A stretch of 64,000 nucleotides of DNA from Spirochaetales bacterium (GTDB lineage Bacteria; Spirochaetota; Spirochaetia; DSM-2461), in assembly GCA_003247135.1 (NCBI GenBank), contig QKAW01000001.1:93394-157393 (forward strand), given 5' to 3'. Made by a program: the position numbers and the translations under genes. This document shows positions 45,015 through 53,751 of the stretch, piece by piece. Numbering within the stretch: position 1 is the stretch's first letter; the number at the start of each line of letters is the position of its first letter. Under the pieces are notes generated by a model. That model had not been told where the DNA came from, made no database searches, and saw nothing but the letters and a program-made list of their open reading frames with translations.

Positions 45015-46372
45015 ACAGACTCCCCTTGAAGAAAATTTAATATTTTTAATAGGTCTGAGACAGAGAAAACATCCTGCCCCTCTAAATTTAACTGCTTAAA
45101 TAGGTTTAGTATTTCATCTGAATTAAAGTCTTTATATAAGTAGAAAAATTGTTCCAGATCAGGAACAGTTATAGAGCTTTTCCTGTTAAAAAACTCGGTT
45201 TCTCCCTCTTTAAATGGTTTTAAAAAGCCGTGCATAACAACTGTTTCAATGTCATTAAAATCCTTATCCAGATAGTAAACATCCTGAAAACTTCCATAGA
45301 GATGGTTATATTTCTTAAAATCATAATATCCTGTATCGGTTACTGTAAATGTTTCCAGGTTTAGGTAGTTATATACTGTTCTGGCAAAAAGTTCTCTTGT
45401 TAGTTTTTTATCTCCCTCGTAGGAGTATTCAGAACCGTAAACAGCTCGGTTTATCTCTTTTACTCCATCAATAATTCTAAAGGTATAGTTAAAAAAAACT
45501 GATGACAGTTCCATAAAATTTCCATTTTTTACAGCATCAATACTGTTGTATCTGCTGTTTTGAGAGACAGAATTTCTGCTAGCACCTAAAAACCCCGGGC
45601 CAGTTACTGTAAAATAGTAATCAATATTCCTGTTATTATCCTTAATAAAATTAAAACCTGCTTTTACATATTCCTGATCTTTTTGTAATAGATTTTTTTG
45701 GGGATTGATTATCTCTACACCAGATAGTGTAAATATTCTATAAAGTAAGCTGTTGTTGGATAAGGTGTAATATCCTCTCTCGGAAGTCTCAACAAATACG
45801 GATTTTCTATCACTATGTTTCCTGAAATTTTCCTCAAGTAACCCTATATCCCTTTTAAACTGGGACAAAGAACTCTCAGTATTGCAAGAAGTAAGGATTC
45901 CAAGTTTTCTAATATAGTAATCAAAATCCTCTAAACTCTCGGACATTAGATTAACAACACTAATTCCTGCTGTTTCCAACCTGGAAAGAGGCTTATTAAA
46001 CCGGGGAATCATACTTGGTTCAATAAGAACATAATCAGGATTAATTCTGATTATCTCCTCAACATCATAGGGTTTAGATATATCATATTTCTGTTTTTTA
46101 TTAACTTCAAAGGGGAAGATTGATCCTCGATCTACACCTGTAATATTTTTTGAAGCACCAATAAAGTATAAATTCTCTGTATGGACTGCCGAAAGTGAGA
46201 TAATAGAGTTAAAACCCGGGTTAACAGCAATTAAATTACCGCTTCTGTCTACAAAGGATTTTCCAGAAAGGATATCCCCGGACTTCCCTGTTCCACCTAC
46301 TTTTACAGGAACCATTGAGAGTAGCAAAATCAGAAATATAAATAGAATCCCTAAAGGAATTTTCTTTAGCAT
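45011..46372 (-). CDS. Exported BtuF-like protein with extra C-terminal domain (possibly SLH-like)
   Basis: This 453-residue protein has a hydrophobic N-terminus (signal or anchor). Residues of about 40-310 resemble metal- or corrinoid-binding BtuF/FepB proteins (NSIISLSAVHTENLYFIGAS, IIRINPDYVLIEPSMIPRF). The last 130 residues are extra and contain a segment shaped like a surface-layer homology repeat, from FQDVYYLDKDFNDIETVV through VMHGFLKPF to the later SSITVPDLEQFFYLY. The match is by eye. It lies directly upstream of the ABC-2 ATPase gene (4-base overlap) and may be that system's partner. Confidence 0.6.
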   Translation of the reverse strand: MLKKIPLGILFIFLILLLSMVPVKVGGTGKSGDILSGKSFVDRSGNLIAVNPGFNSIISLSAVHTENLYFIGASKNITGVDRGSIFPFEVNKKQKYDISKPYDVEEIIRINPDYVLIEPSMIPRFNKPLSRLETAGISVVNLMSESLEDFDYYIRKLGILTSCNTESSLSQFKRDIGLLEENFRKHSDRKSVFVETSERGYYTLSNNSLLYRIFTLSGVEIINPQKNLLQKDQEYVKAGFNFIKDNNRNIDYYFTVTGPGFLGASRNSVSQNSRYNSIDAVKNGNFMELSSVFFNYTFRIIDGVKEINRAVYGSEYSYEGDKKLTRELFARTVYNYLNLETFTVTDTGYYDFKKYNHLYGSFQDVYYLDKDFNDIETVVMHGFLKPFKEGETEFFNRKSSITVPDLEQFFYLYKDFNSDEILNLFKQLNLEGQDVFSVSDLLKILNFLQGESV

Positions 46373-46375
46373 CTA

Positions 46376-47257
46376 CTATTTAAAATCCCTTACTGCCTCT
46401 TTGGCATGTTTTACAAAAAGCTCTCTGATTTCAGGTTGCTCACCCATTCCCTTAAGTTGATAATCAACCTTGTAACCCATGGACTTTAACATTATCTTCC
46501 AGCTGTCAGCCTCATCCCCGGCCATATCGTTAAAGGCATGGTCTCCCGCTACTATCATAAAAGGAATTAACAATATTTTTTTGTAGTTTTTCTTTTTAAG
46601 ATCCTCTACTACATTATCAAAAGTTGGGAAACCTTCTACAGTTCCCATGTATATATTACTGTAGCCTAAATGCTTAATTACAAAATCAAAGGCAGGATAG
46701 GCACTGTTTGCATGGTGGGGAGTTCCGTGTCCCATATAAACAACTGCGGTTTCACTATCAATTTCCGGCAAATCCTTAACCAGAGCCTCTGCAACTTCTG
46801 TATAGTCTGACATAGAGGATAAAAGAGGTTTACTCACAATCATTCTGGAGAATTTATCTTTAAATGGTTCAATTGACTCAATAATTTCATCATACTCATC
46901 ACCATTTATTACAAGGGTTGGAACTATAAGAACCTCACCATATTTTTTTCTGTAAATCTCCTCTATAGCCTGGGAGACATTCATATACTCTATATTATCT
47001 CTATCTTTATATATATTGATGATAATCTGAGACGTAAATGCTATAAATTTATCATATTCGGGAAAAGCTTCGCTAATTACTCTTTCAGTTTCATCTATAT
47101 TTAATTTTCTTGTCTCTACAAAACTTGTACCAAAACTAACTATTAAAACAGCTTTTTTTGAAATATTTGTATTAACACCGGAACAGCCGGATAAAATTAA
47201 AACAGCAAAAATTAAAAGATTTTTTAACAAGAATTTAAAAGGTCTCCCCTTATACAT
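46376..47257 (-). CDS. cbiK: Sirohydrochlorin cobaltochelatase, predicted lipoprotein form
   Basis: The 293-residue CbiK has the two catalytic histidine regions, VVYMGHGTPHHANSAYP and PFMIVAGDHAFNDMAGDEA, and the family N-terminus KAVLIVSFGTSFVETR. This is preceded by a basic, hydrophobic leader ending in the lipobox LSGC (about residue 24). It should insert cobalt into sirohydrochlorin, but as written it would be exported and lipid-anchored. A periplasmic CbiK is known from Desulfovibrio vulgaris. It is the first gene after the cobalamin riboswitch. AAGGAAG precedes the ATG, and no second chelatase is in the window. Confidence 0.88.
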   Translation of the reverse strand: MYKGRPFKFLLKNLLIFAVLILSGCSGVNTNISKKAVLIVSFGTSFVETRKLNIDETERVISEAFPEYDKFIAFTSQIIINIYKDRDNIEYMNVSQAIEEIYRKKYGEVLIVPTLVINGDEYDEIIESIEPFKDKFSRMIVSKPLLSSMSDYTEVAEALVKDLPEIDSETAVVYMGHGTPHHANSAYPAFDFVIKHLGYSNIYMGTVEGFPTFDNVVEDLKKKNYKKILLIPFMIVAGDHAFNDMAGDEADSWKIMLKSMGYKVDYQLKGMGEQPEIRELFVKHAKEAVRDFK

Positions 47258-47369
47258 ATATCTTCCTTTTTATAATCTACAAAGATAGTATGAATAAACG
47301 GATCTATACATTAGGTATATAAAATAATCCATTCGCCTCTATATCCCGTAGAGTTAAGCAAATTTTCAA

Positions 47370-47521
47370 TATAGGCAGGTCTTCTGACTTAAGCGTTAAA
47401 CATTATTCAAACCTTCCCGAATTACCAGTGGCACATTATGAATAACTAAACTATTACAGCGGCGGGACCGTGCAGGATTCGAACCTGCTTCCCTATTATC
47501 TATGGGGTCATAGCACCTATA
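47370..47521 (-). ncRNA. Cobalamin (B12) riboswitch controlling the cob/cbi cluster
   Basis: Read on the minus strand, this 152-base element has the B12-box landmarks in order. They are GGTGC near the 5' end, TAGGGAA, a short hairpin, CGGTCCCGCCGCTGTAATAG, CACTGG, GGGAAGG, and the 3' box AAGTCAGAAGACCTGCC. A closing P1 stem pairs TATAGG (47521-47516) with CCTATA (47375-47370). The element ends about 110 bases before cbiK, leaving room for an expression platform. High cobalamin should shut the operon down. The P4-type hairpin loop reads TTCGAA where many family members have TGAAAA. Confidence 0.93.
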
Positions 47522-47614
47522 CTGAAATTATTATATTGTTAAAATAGTATTTAGATTATAAATATCTTTCCTATTTTTGTATTTTTTTATGAAGCAGTTT
47601 AAATAATTACAAAA

Positions 47615-48478
47615 CTACCACGCCTTTCCATTGGATTTAAACATTGTAAGTGTTCTGGCTATATCCTCTTTTATCGCCTCTATTGACCATGCAGATATAT
47701 CTGTATAGTAGGTTTTACCCTTTGCCTCGTTTAATCTTCTTTTAACTTCCTGGGCAACAGTGTAGGACATATTACTAAAATAGTTTATTTTTTTTGTTCC
47801 GTACTCTATAGCTTTATGAAAATCCTTCTCCTCCAACCCGGAACCACCATGCATTACAAGTGGAGCATCTGTTAACTGGTTTATTAGTTTTAATCTGTCA
47901 AAATCCAGTTTTGGCTGCTTTGCATAGACACCATGGGCCGTTCCATAGGCTACAGCTAGAGCTGTAATACCGGTTCTTTTATAGAATTCATCAGCTTTAT
48001 ATGGGTCAGTGTATAAGTCCGGGTTCTCTTCCACCTCTTCATCTTCGCACCCTTCAGGTCTTGTCAGTTCCCCTAACTCAGCTTCTACAGATACTCCCAA
48101 TGCTTTTGCAATTTTAACAATACTTGCAGTTAACTCAACATTCTCTTCAAATGGGAGTTTGGATCCGTCAAACATTACTGAAGTAAACCCGGCTTTCATA
48201 GCACGAACAACAGCATTATAACTCTCCCCATGATCAAAATGTACACACACAGGAACCTTGGCTCTTTTTGCACAATCTATCATTATTGGTCCAAGTTCCT
48301 CAATTGAAACCAGAGGCTCGTGGGCTTCTGCCAAAGCGATTATTACCGGAGAATTAACCATCTCTGCACCGGCAATTACTCCCCTAATCATATCCTGATT
48401 CATAACATTTACCGCACCAACAGCATAACCACCATTAATATTTTTATCAAACATCTCCTGTAAAGTAACTAATGACAT
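47615..48478 (-). CDS. Class II fructose-bisphosphate-type aldolase
   Basis: This 287-residue zinc-dependent aldolase has CVHFDHGESYNAVVRAMKAG with metal-binding histidines, SVEAELGELTRPEGCEDEEV and PLVMHGGSGLEEKDF. It cleaves a ketose bisphosphate or monophosphate to dihydroxyacetone phosphate and an aldehyde. FbaA, GatY/KbaY and IolJ look alike at this level. It is the third gene after a fucose-isomerase-like protein and a PfkB kinase, with which it should act in sequence. Confidence 0.87.
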   Translation of the reverse strand: MSLVTLQEMFDKNINGGYAVGAVNVMNQDMIRGVIAGAEMVNSPVIIALAEAHEPLVSIEELGPIMIDCAKRAKVPVCVHFDHGESYNAVVRAMKAGFTSVMFDGSKLPFEENVELTASIVKIAKALGVSVEAELGELTRPEGCEDEEVEENPDLYTDPYKADEFYKRTGITALAVAYGTAHGVYAKQPKLDFDRLKLINQLTDAPLVMHGGSGLEEKDFHKAIEYGTKKINYFSNMSYTVAQEVKRRLNEAKGKTYYTDISAWSIEAIKEDIARTLTMFKSNGKAW

Positions 48479-49422
48479 TACATACCTCCTATATAGCTCT
48501 GTAATTTTGTTGATAGACCACTTAGATCCTGATTCTTTAAAAACTTTCTGGTAGGAAGGTTTGTTCTTCCACCAAACTGCAGTGCAACTCTTGAAGCAAA
48601 ATATGCTGCAAACTCCATCCTTAAACCTAAAGGGAGGTTATCAAGGAGTGCAGAGGCATAACCTGCATGGAAGGCATCTCCGCAACCTGTAGTGTCCACA
48701 GCCTTAACCTTAAATGCACTTTGGTGTGAAATTACACCATTTTCTATACCCCAGCTTCCGTTTATACCATCTGTTACAATTACTATTCCTTCGGTCCAGG
48801 AAGAAAGCTCTTTTAAAATATCCTCAATTTCCATTAATCCGGTTAACTCTTTAGCACCAGTTAGGGGGAGAATTGTATCTGTTCCCAGGGACATTGCCCT
48901 TTGCATTAATCCCTTATCTCCAGTTTCTATATCCAGAACCGATCTTTTACCATATTTTTTTGCATATTCAAGAGCTTTAATTGAAGCTTCACTCTCATAT
49001 CCATCAACAAGGATAATTTTACTCTCTTTAATAACATCCTCAGAAACTTCGGACTCCTTTAGATAGTTATAATTATTTGTGCTGTAATATACAGTTCTCT
49101 CCCCATTTTTTGGATCAATTGCCACAACAGCAACTGCTGGCTGGGCGTCTTTACACTCAATTAGGAGTCTGTCAGAAACACCATTCGCTTTTAACTCTGC
49201 AACCGAGATTGTACTTAAAAGGTTTTGTCCTTTTTTTCCTAAAAACCCCGTTTTCCAACCAAGGTTAGCCAAACCGCTTGCTGCATTTCCAGCAGGAGCC
49301 CCCCCCTGGACAACCAGCCTGTTTATCTCATGCTTCTCTCCGTAAACAGCATTGGGAGGAAGTTCAAATAGAATATCTACAACATTTAAACCAACTACTA
49401 CAACATCAAACTGATCTGCCAT
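48478..49422 (-). CDS. PfkB-family sugar kinase
   Basis: The kinase has 314 residues from the ATG at 49422, with a GGGGG Shine-Dalgarno six bases upstream (the frame to 49452 overlaps the isomerase). It begins DVVVVGLNVVDILFELP, has GGAPAGNAASGLANLGW, and the anion-hole and catalytic Asp motif DTTGCGDAFHAGYASALL. It probably phosphorylates the ketose produced by the isomerase. It shares one base with the aldolase start. Confidence 0.88.
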   Translation of the reverse strand: MADQFDVVVVGLNVVDILFELPPNAVYGEKHEINRLVVQGGAPAGNAASGLANLGWKTGFLGKKGQNLLSTISVAELKANGVSDRLLIECKDAQPAVAVVAIDPKNGERTVYYSTNNYNYLKESEVSEDVIKESKIILVDGYESEASIKALEYAKKYGKRSVLDIETGDKGLMQRAMSLGTDTILPLTGAKELTGLMEIEDILKELSSWTEGIVIVTDGINGSWGIENGVISHQSAFKVKAVDTTGCGDAFHAGYASALLDNLPLGLRMEFAAYFASRVALQFGGRTNLPTRKFLKNQDLSGLSTKLQSYIGGM

Positions 49423-49432
49423 TAAAATCCCC

Positions 49433-50947
49433 CTAATTAATACTGTATCCACTCATATTTCTGCTTTCCGAGTGCTCTATATTCTCAACTCCCAAAAAGT
49501 GATTCATCATTTTTAAATCCCGTAACCAGTGTCCATAACCTAAAGACCAGTGGTGGTCCAACCCGTTACTTAAGATTGTTCCCATTATTGTATCTACAGT
49601 AAGTGGTGCTTCCGGCTCCAACTCCCCATAAGTCCCTCTAAATGCTGCTTCACAATCCCTCATAGTTCCCTGCCAACCATACATCTTGCCAGATTCCGGG
49701 TACTGATATCGAACCATAGTAACTTCTCCAAGCTCCATTAAGAACTCAATCATTAATCCTACTGCAGTTTCCGGATCATCATTCTCCAGTATTGAGTGGG
49801 TATGTGCTTCAAATTTTGTTCCATTTTTCATTAATCTTGTAGCAGTTGACCCACAGTGCCACAATCCAAGTCTGTTTTTCTCTATATCAGCTATAGATAT
49901 ATCGAGCATTGCAGGAATTGATTTTCCTTCTGAGATAAAACCTAAAGCAAGGGAGGATATTAAACCGTTCATATCACCCTCTTCTGTTGTAATTAAACCA
50001 AAATCATTTAAGAGTGCAACTGCTCCATCGGAAGCACAACCATAAACGTCAAACATTTCAGGCCAGCTTTTAACTGCGCAACCAACATACCCCTTCTCTA
50101 CTGAAAGATCCAGAATTCCCAGAGCTAATCTCAGTGTCATAAAAATCTGCTCATCCGGAACATTATTAAAGCCACACTTTGGAGACTCAATAATTGCATC
50201 TCTTAACTCTTTAAGAAATTTATCATCAAACTTCTCTGCTCTTCTAAAAACAACTTCAATATCAGTTCTGTCTACCCTTAAACCAAATCTTTTTAAAACT
50301 TTAAGTTCATCTATTTCGCAATCATAAAACCCTGGAACCCTTGAACCTCCAAGATTTAATACTTTGGCATTTTTAAAATGAAAAAGTGCTCTTGTACTAT
50401 TTAAAAATGATGAAACATAGGGATGTAGTTCACTGTCTACAGATTTTTGGAACCACACATATTTTACATTTAATGTATTAAAAATCCCCAGAATAAAGTT
50501 CTGGCAGCACATACTGTTTGCACTAAGTCTCTCCCCTCTCTCTTCTGGAAATGACCAGCTTAATACAGGAATTTTTGTCAGGGATAGAAAACGACCTAAA
50601 ACAGCTCCAACCTCACCATCAGTAAATGATGCATGAAAGATTATAACTCCATCTATTCCCTTATCCAGATTGGAATTAAGAAACTGGCTTAGTTTATCTG
50701 CATTTTCAAATGGTTCAGGTGATCTGACAATTTCAAACAGTTCGGAATCTGTACTATTCTCAATTTTTTCAACTGCCTTATCATATCTTTTACATGTTTC
50801 ATTCCATGGAAAGTGAGCTTTTACCCCACATCCAACCACAACAATTCTTGATTTTCCAGGTTTTGCCAATCTAGGAATTACTTTTTCAATTATACTGTTA
50901 GCTATACCCTCTGCAGGTAAATTTTTGTATGTTAATAAACTCTCCAT
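49433..50947 (-). CDS. L-fucose/L-arabinose isomerase-fold protein
   Basis: The 504-residue protein matches the fucose isomerase fold. The N-terminal Rossmann-like domains have DGVIIFHASFTDGEVGAVLG. The C-terminal domain has CASDGAVALLNDFG, a potential metal-binding EEGD, and LGLWHCGSTATRLM. It should interconvert an aldose and a ketose. Together with the PfkB kinase and class II aldolase it forms an isomerase-kinase-aldolase route. GGGGG lies nine bases before the ATG. The substrate is unknown; the family is broader than fucose. Confidence 0.78.
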   Translation of the reverse strand: MESLLTYKNLPAEGIANSIIEKVIPRLAKPGKSRIVVVGCGVKAHFPWNETCKRYDKAVEKIENSTDSELFEIVRSPEPFENADKLSQFLNSNLDKGIDGVIIFHASFTDGEVGAVLGRFLSLTKIPVLSWSFPEERGERLSANSMCCQNFILGIFNTLNVKYVWFQKSVDSELHPYVSSFLNSTRALFHFKNAKVLNLGGSRVPGFYDCEIDELKVLKRFGLRVDRTDIEVVFRRAEKFDDKFLKELRDAIIESPKCGFNNVPDEQIFMTLRLALGILDLSVEKGYVGCAVKSWPEMFDVYGCASDGAVALLNDFGLITTEEGDMNGLISSLALGFISEGKSIPAMLDISIADIEKNRLGLWHCGSTATRLMKNGTKFEAHTHSILENDDPETAVGLMIEFLMELGEVTMVRYQYPESGKMYGWQGTMRDCEAAFRGTYGELEPEAPLTVDTIMGTILSNGLDHHWSLGYGHWLRDLKMMNHFLGVENIEHSESRNMSGYSIN

Positions 50948-51209
50948 CTTATTTATCCCCCTAAATTGCTTTCATTCGCAATCATGATTTAATAATAGAT
51001 GCTACAGAAAAAAAAACTCCACTTCTTATATCATAAACTGATACTTTTTTGATATAATTAAGTAATACAAGCTCCGCATTTTACCGACATTAAAAAAAAG
51101 TACCAAAAAACACAAATAATTAATAAAAAATTAATCTTCTGGATTTTTGTATTTTTTTTTATTAAAATATCAATATTGAAAAAATTTTTTATATAAAAGT
51201 AGGAAAAAA

Positions 51210-51704
51210 ATGATAACTAAAGCAAATAGAAACGATATTACTAGATTATCAGAGATACATGTTTATGGCTGGCGTCATGCTTACAAGAACATAATAAGTG
51301 ATGAAGAGTTGTTTAAAAACATCAATGTTGAGAGATCAAAATCTATTTTCAGTAAAATAATAAATGAAGAGAAAGAGAATCTTGATATTTACAATGATGG
51401 AATAGTAAAAGGATTTGTTATTCATGATAACTCACGGGATTCCGATTGTGATAATAGCTATGAAGTTAAAGCTATATATGTAGAGCCAGCTTTTATAAAT
51501 AATGGTATTGGTAAGCAACTTCTAAAAAATGCAGAAGAGAGCTGTATAAAGTCAAACTTAAGTAAAATAAGTATATGGGTTTTGGAAGAGAATTTAAAAG
51601 CCAGAAAATTTTACGAGAAGAATGGTTATACTCAGGATGGTTCAGAAAAAACTATAGAATCCTGGGGTGTAAAGGAGATAAGGTACAGTAAGAAGTTAAA
51701 ATAA
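51210..51704 (+). CDS. GNAT-family N-acetyltransferase
   Basis: The 164-residue protein has the acetyl-CoA-binding motif AIYVEPAFINNGIGKQLLKN (about residues 90-109) and the typical ARKFYEKNGY later. AGGA precedes the ATG. The substrate is unknown. It converges with another GNAT gene, overlapping its 3' end by nine bases. Confidence 0.85.
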   Translation: MITKANRNDITRLSEIHVYGWRHAYKNIISDEELFKNINVERSKSIFSKIINEEKENLDIYNDGIVKGFVIHDNSRDSDCDNSYEVKAIYVEPAFINNGIGKQLLKNAEESCIKSNLSKISIWVLEENLKARKFYEKNGYTQDGSEKTIESWGVKEIRYSKKLK

Positions 51705-52223
51705 ATAATTTTCAGGTTTATATATCCAGTATCTTCTAGTTAAAACCCCTTCAAAAACAGGTTTATCTAAAAGAACTCCTCCACAATTTTCTATTGTTTT
51801 AGAAGATGCCAAATTACTGTCGTCACAGGTTATTAATATTTTATCATACTCATTATCCCACAAATTCTTTAACATCTCTCTAAGCATAGAGGTTGCAACT
51901 CCACTTCCCCTCTCTGAAGGTTTAACTCCATAACCAATGTGCCCCCCATTTATAAGAAGTCTATCATTTAACTCGTGCCTTAAATGTATTGAACCTACTA
52001 TTTTGCTTCTATTATCTGCATAAAAATAGAGGGTTGAGGGAACAAAACCCGATTCATAGACGGTTTCGGACTCATCCCATTTCCATTTCTCCACAAGTTC
52101 AGGAAATGACTTATTTCCTCTTTTTGAAGCTGCTGGAACTATTAACTCTCCACTTTTTTCCCACTCATCAATATATTCAGAGTAGTGTAATTCATCAATT
52201 TCACTGTATTTTAGTAACTTCAT
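51696..52223 (-). CDS. GNAT-family N-acetyltransferase
   Basis: The protein has 175 residues from the ATG at 52223 (MKLLKYSEIDELHY); the upstream ATG at 52241 lies inside the preceding gene without a good ribosome-binding site. The acetyl-CoA motif is GYGVKPSERGSGVATSMLRE, and SSKTIENCGGVL is typical of the protein- or antibiotic-modifying branch. It shares one base with the upstream GNAT gene and forms a pair with it. Substrate unknown. Confidence 0.83.
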   Translation of the reverse strand: MKLLKYSEIDELHYSEYIDEWEKSGELIVPAASKRGNKSFPELVEKWKWDESETVYESGFVPSTLYFYADNRSKIVGSIHLRHELNDRLLINGGHIGYGVKPSERGSGVATSMLREMLKNLWDNEYDKILITCDDSNLASSKTIENCGGVLLDKPVFEGVLTRRYWIYKPENYLF

Positions 52224-52675
52224 TATATAAGAATCTCCCATACATATGAGTCATCAGTCTCTAGATGAAGAGAAAAACCCAGGGATTTATGCAGATTTAT
52301 TGATTGGTTATTGCTTTTAAAACTTCTGCTTAGAAGCTTTTTTACTCCATTAATTCTGCAATCCTCTATCATATCCTTCATTATTAAACTTCCTAAGCCC
52401 TGTTTTTGCCTATCCGGTTTAATTGCAATATCAAATGTATGTGCAGAATTACTCTCTATATTATCCCTTGGCCATAGAGAGTAGCGATAGAAACCAATAA
52501 TTTCATTATTATCTATTAAATACTTTACTGTATCTGTTTCAACATTGTGGCTTTTAGTCATCTCTACTATTTTCTCGGAGTCATCAATATTCCCGAACTC
52601 AATAGGCCACTCTGCATTAATCAGTTCAATAATTTCTTTATAATCGGGTATTCCATCTATTTTTAATAATTCCAT
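52223..52675 (-). CDS. GNAT-family N-acetyltransferase
   Basis: This 150-residue acetyltransferase has the CoA-binding motif IAIKPDRQKQGLGSLIMKDM and NLHKSLGFSLHLE near the end. It is first of a two-gene minus-strand unit with the next GNAT gene. Substrate unknown. Confidence 0.84.
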   Translation of the reverse strand: MELLKIDGIPDYKEIIELINAEWPIEFGNIDDSEKIVEMTKSHNVETDTVKYLIDNNEIIGFYRYSLWPRDNIESNSAHTFDIAIKPDRQKQGLGSLIMKDMIEDCRINGVKKLLSRSFKSNNQSINLHKSLGFSLHLETDDSYVWEILI

Positions 52676-52735
52676 TATTACCCACTTTTTAGTTATAATT
52701 TAGTATAAAACTGTACTTAGGTATTAAATTATTTC

Positions 52736-53092
52736 CTAGTTACTCTCTTTACTCATATATATTGTATAAACATCTGAGGTGTTAAATACCTGGGTAGTAT
52801 TTTTATACCCCTCTTTAGAAAACTCCAGCTCTATCTCTTTTCTCTCTATAGAGTTACTCAAGCCTAAGGTTTCTCCACTATATCCGAAATGACTCTCTCC
52901 AGATTCCCCTGTGAACCCTTCTACTTTACTATCATTTGACAATATATCATGATTAATACTTCTAAATGAAACTTCCGATATTGGTTCTTTTGTCTCTAAA
53001 TCGACAACGGTGAACTTTACCGATACATAATAAATTCCGGAACAGTTTAAAAAAATTGATGACAACAATAATACCATTAAAACTTTTTTCAT
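52736..53092 (-). CDS. Small lipoprotein with carboxypeptidase-regulatory-like domain
   Basis: The 118-residue protein starts MKKVLMVLLLSSIFLNCSG, a lipoprotein signal with lipobox LNCS. The rest, VVDLETKEPISEVSF through GESGESHFGYSGE and FSKEGYKNTT, looks like the beta-sandwich (peptidase-associated, CarboxypepD_reg) domain. It resembles the lipoprotein at 63520-63828 in order and key words, so the two are probably paralogues. Function unknown. Confidence 0.68.
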   Translation of the reverse strand: MKKVLMVLLLSSIFLNCSGIYYVSVKFTVVDLETKEPISEVSFRSINHDILSNDSKVEGFTGESGESHFGYSGETLGLSNSIERKEIELEFSKEGYKNTTQVFNTSDVYTIYMSKESN

Positions 53093-53339
53093 TTTTTACC
53101 TCTAATTTTATATTTTTTAATAAAATTATTATCATTTTTATAAATAATAAATTCAATAATAAATTCTATTCTTGTAATTTTTTTTACAATTTTTTACCAA
53201 TTCAGCCCGAGAACCTCTAAAACTCAGTATTTTATAAGTTTAAATCTATATGTAAGAAGCTTTCCAATTATAATAATCTTTAAATTACAGTTTGATAAAA
53301 GGATGTATTGTAATTAAAATATAGGTAGAGAGGTTCATT

Positions 53340-53738
53340 ATGTTTAATTGGGTAACAGCACTTTTAGGAGTTATTTGGTCTATAGCTTTGGGTATGTTTT
53401 GGTATAGCCCAAAAGTTTTTTTCAAAAAATGGCAGTATGCCCAGGGTATTACCGACGAAATGATGCAAGAGGGAAATCCTGGAAAAAGCATGATACTTGG
53501 AGTTATTGCAAATGCAATTTCCGTTATTGCCTTCTGTTTTGTTCTGGGTTTTCTTAATCTGGATGGATGGTTAAAAATCTGCGGATTCTCACTTTTAGTA
53601 AGTATTGGAATTATTACTGCTTCAGATATAAATAATGGTGCATTTAGAATGACAAAGCCTGTTGTATTTTTAATAGATGGTGGTTACAGGGCTATTATGT
53701 ATATTGGAATTGGCGTTATTTATAGCTTTTTAAATTAG
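53340..53738 (+). CDS. DUF1761-family membrane protein
   Basis: The 132-residue protein has about four membrane segments. The N-terminal SIALGMFWYSPKVFFKKW is the mark of DUF1761. GAGAGG lies six bases before the ATG. Function unknown. It is followed 13 bases later by a DUF2200 gene on the same strand. Confidence 0.78.
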   Translation: MFNWVTALLGVIWSIALGMFWYSPKVFFKKWQYAQGITDEMMQEGNPGKSMILGVIANAISVIAFCFVLGFLNLDGWLKICGFSLLVSIGIITASDINNGAFRMTKPVVFLIDGGYRAIMYIGIGVIYSFLN

Positions 53739-53751
53739 GAAAGAATTATTA

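Noticed and set aside
47461..47510. tRNA-like T-arm (GGTTCGAATCC) suggesting a tRNA gene
   Set aside because: It lies inside a cobalamin riboswitch with all its boxes; no acceptor stem, D-arm or anticodon arm can be formed around it.
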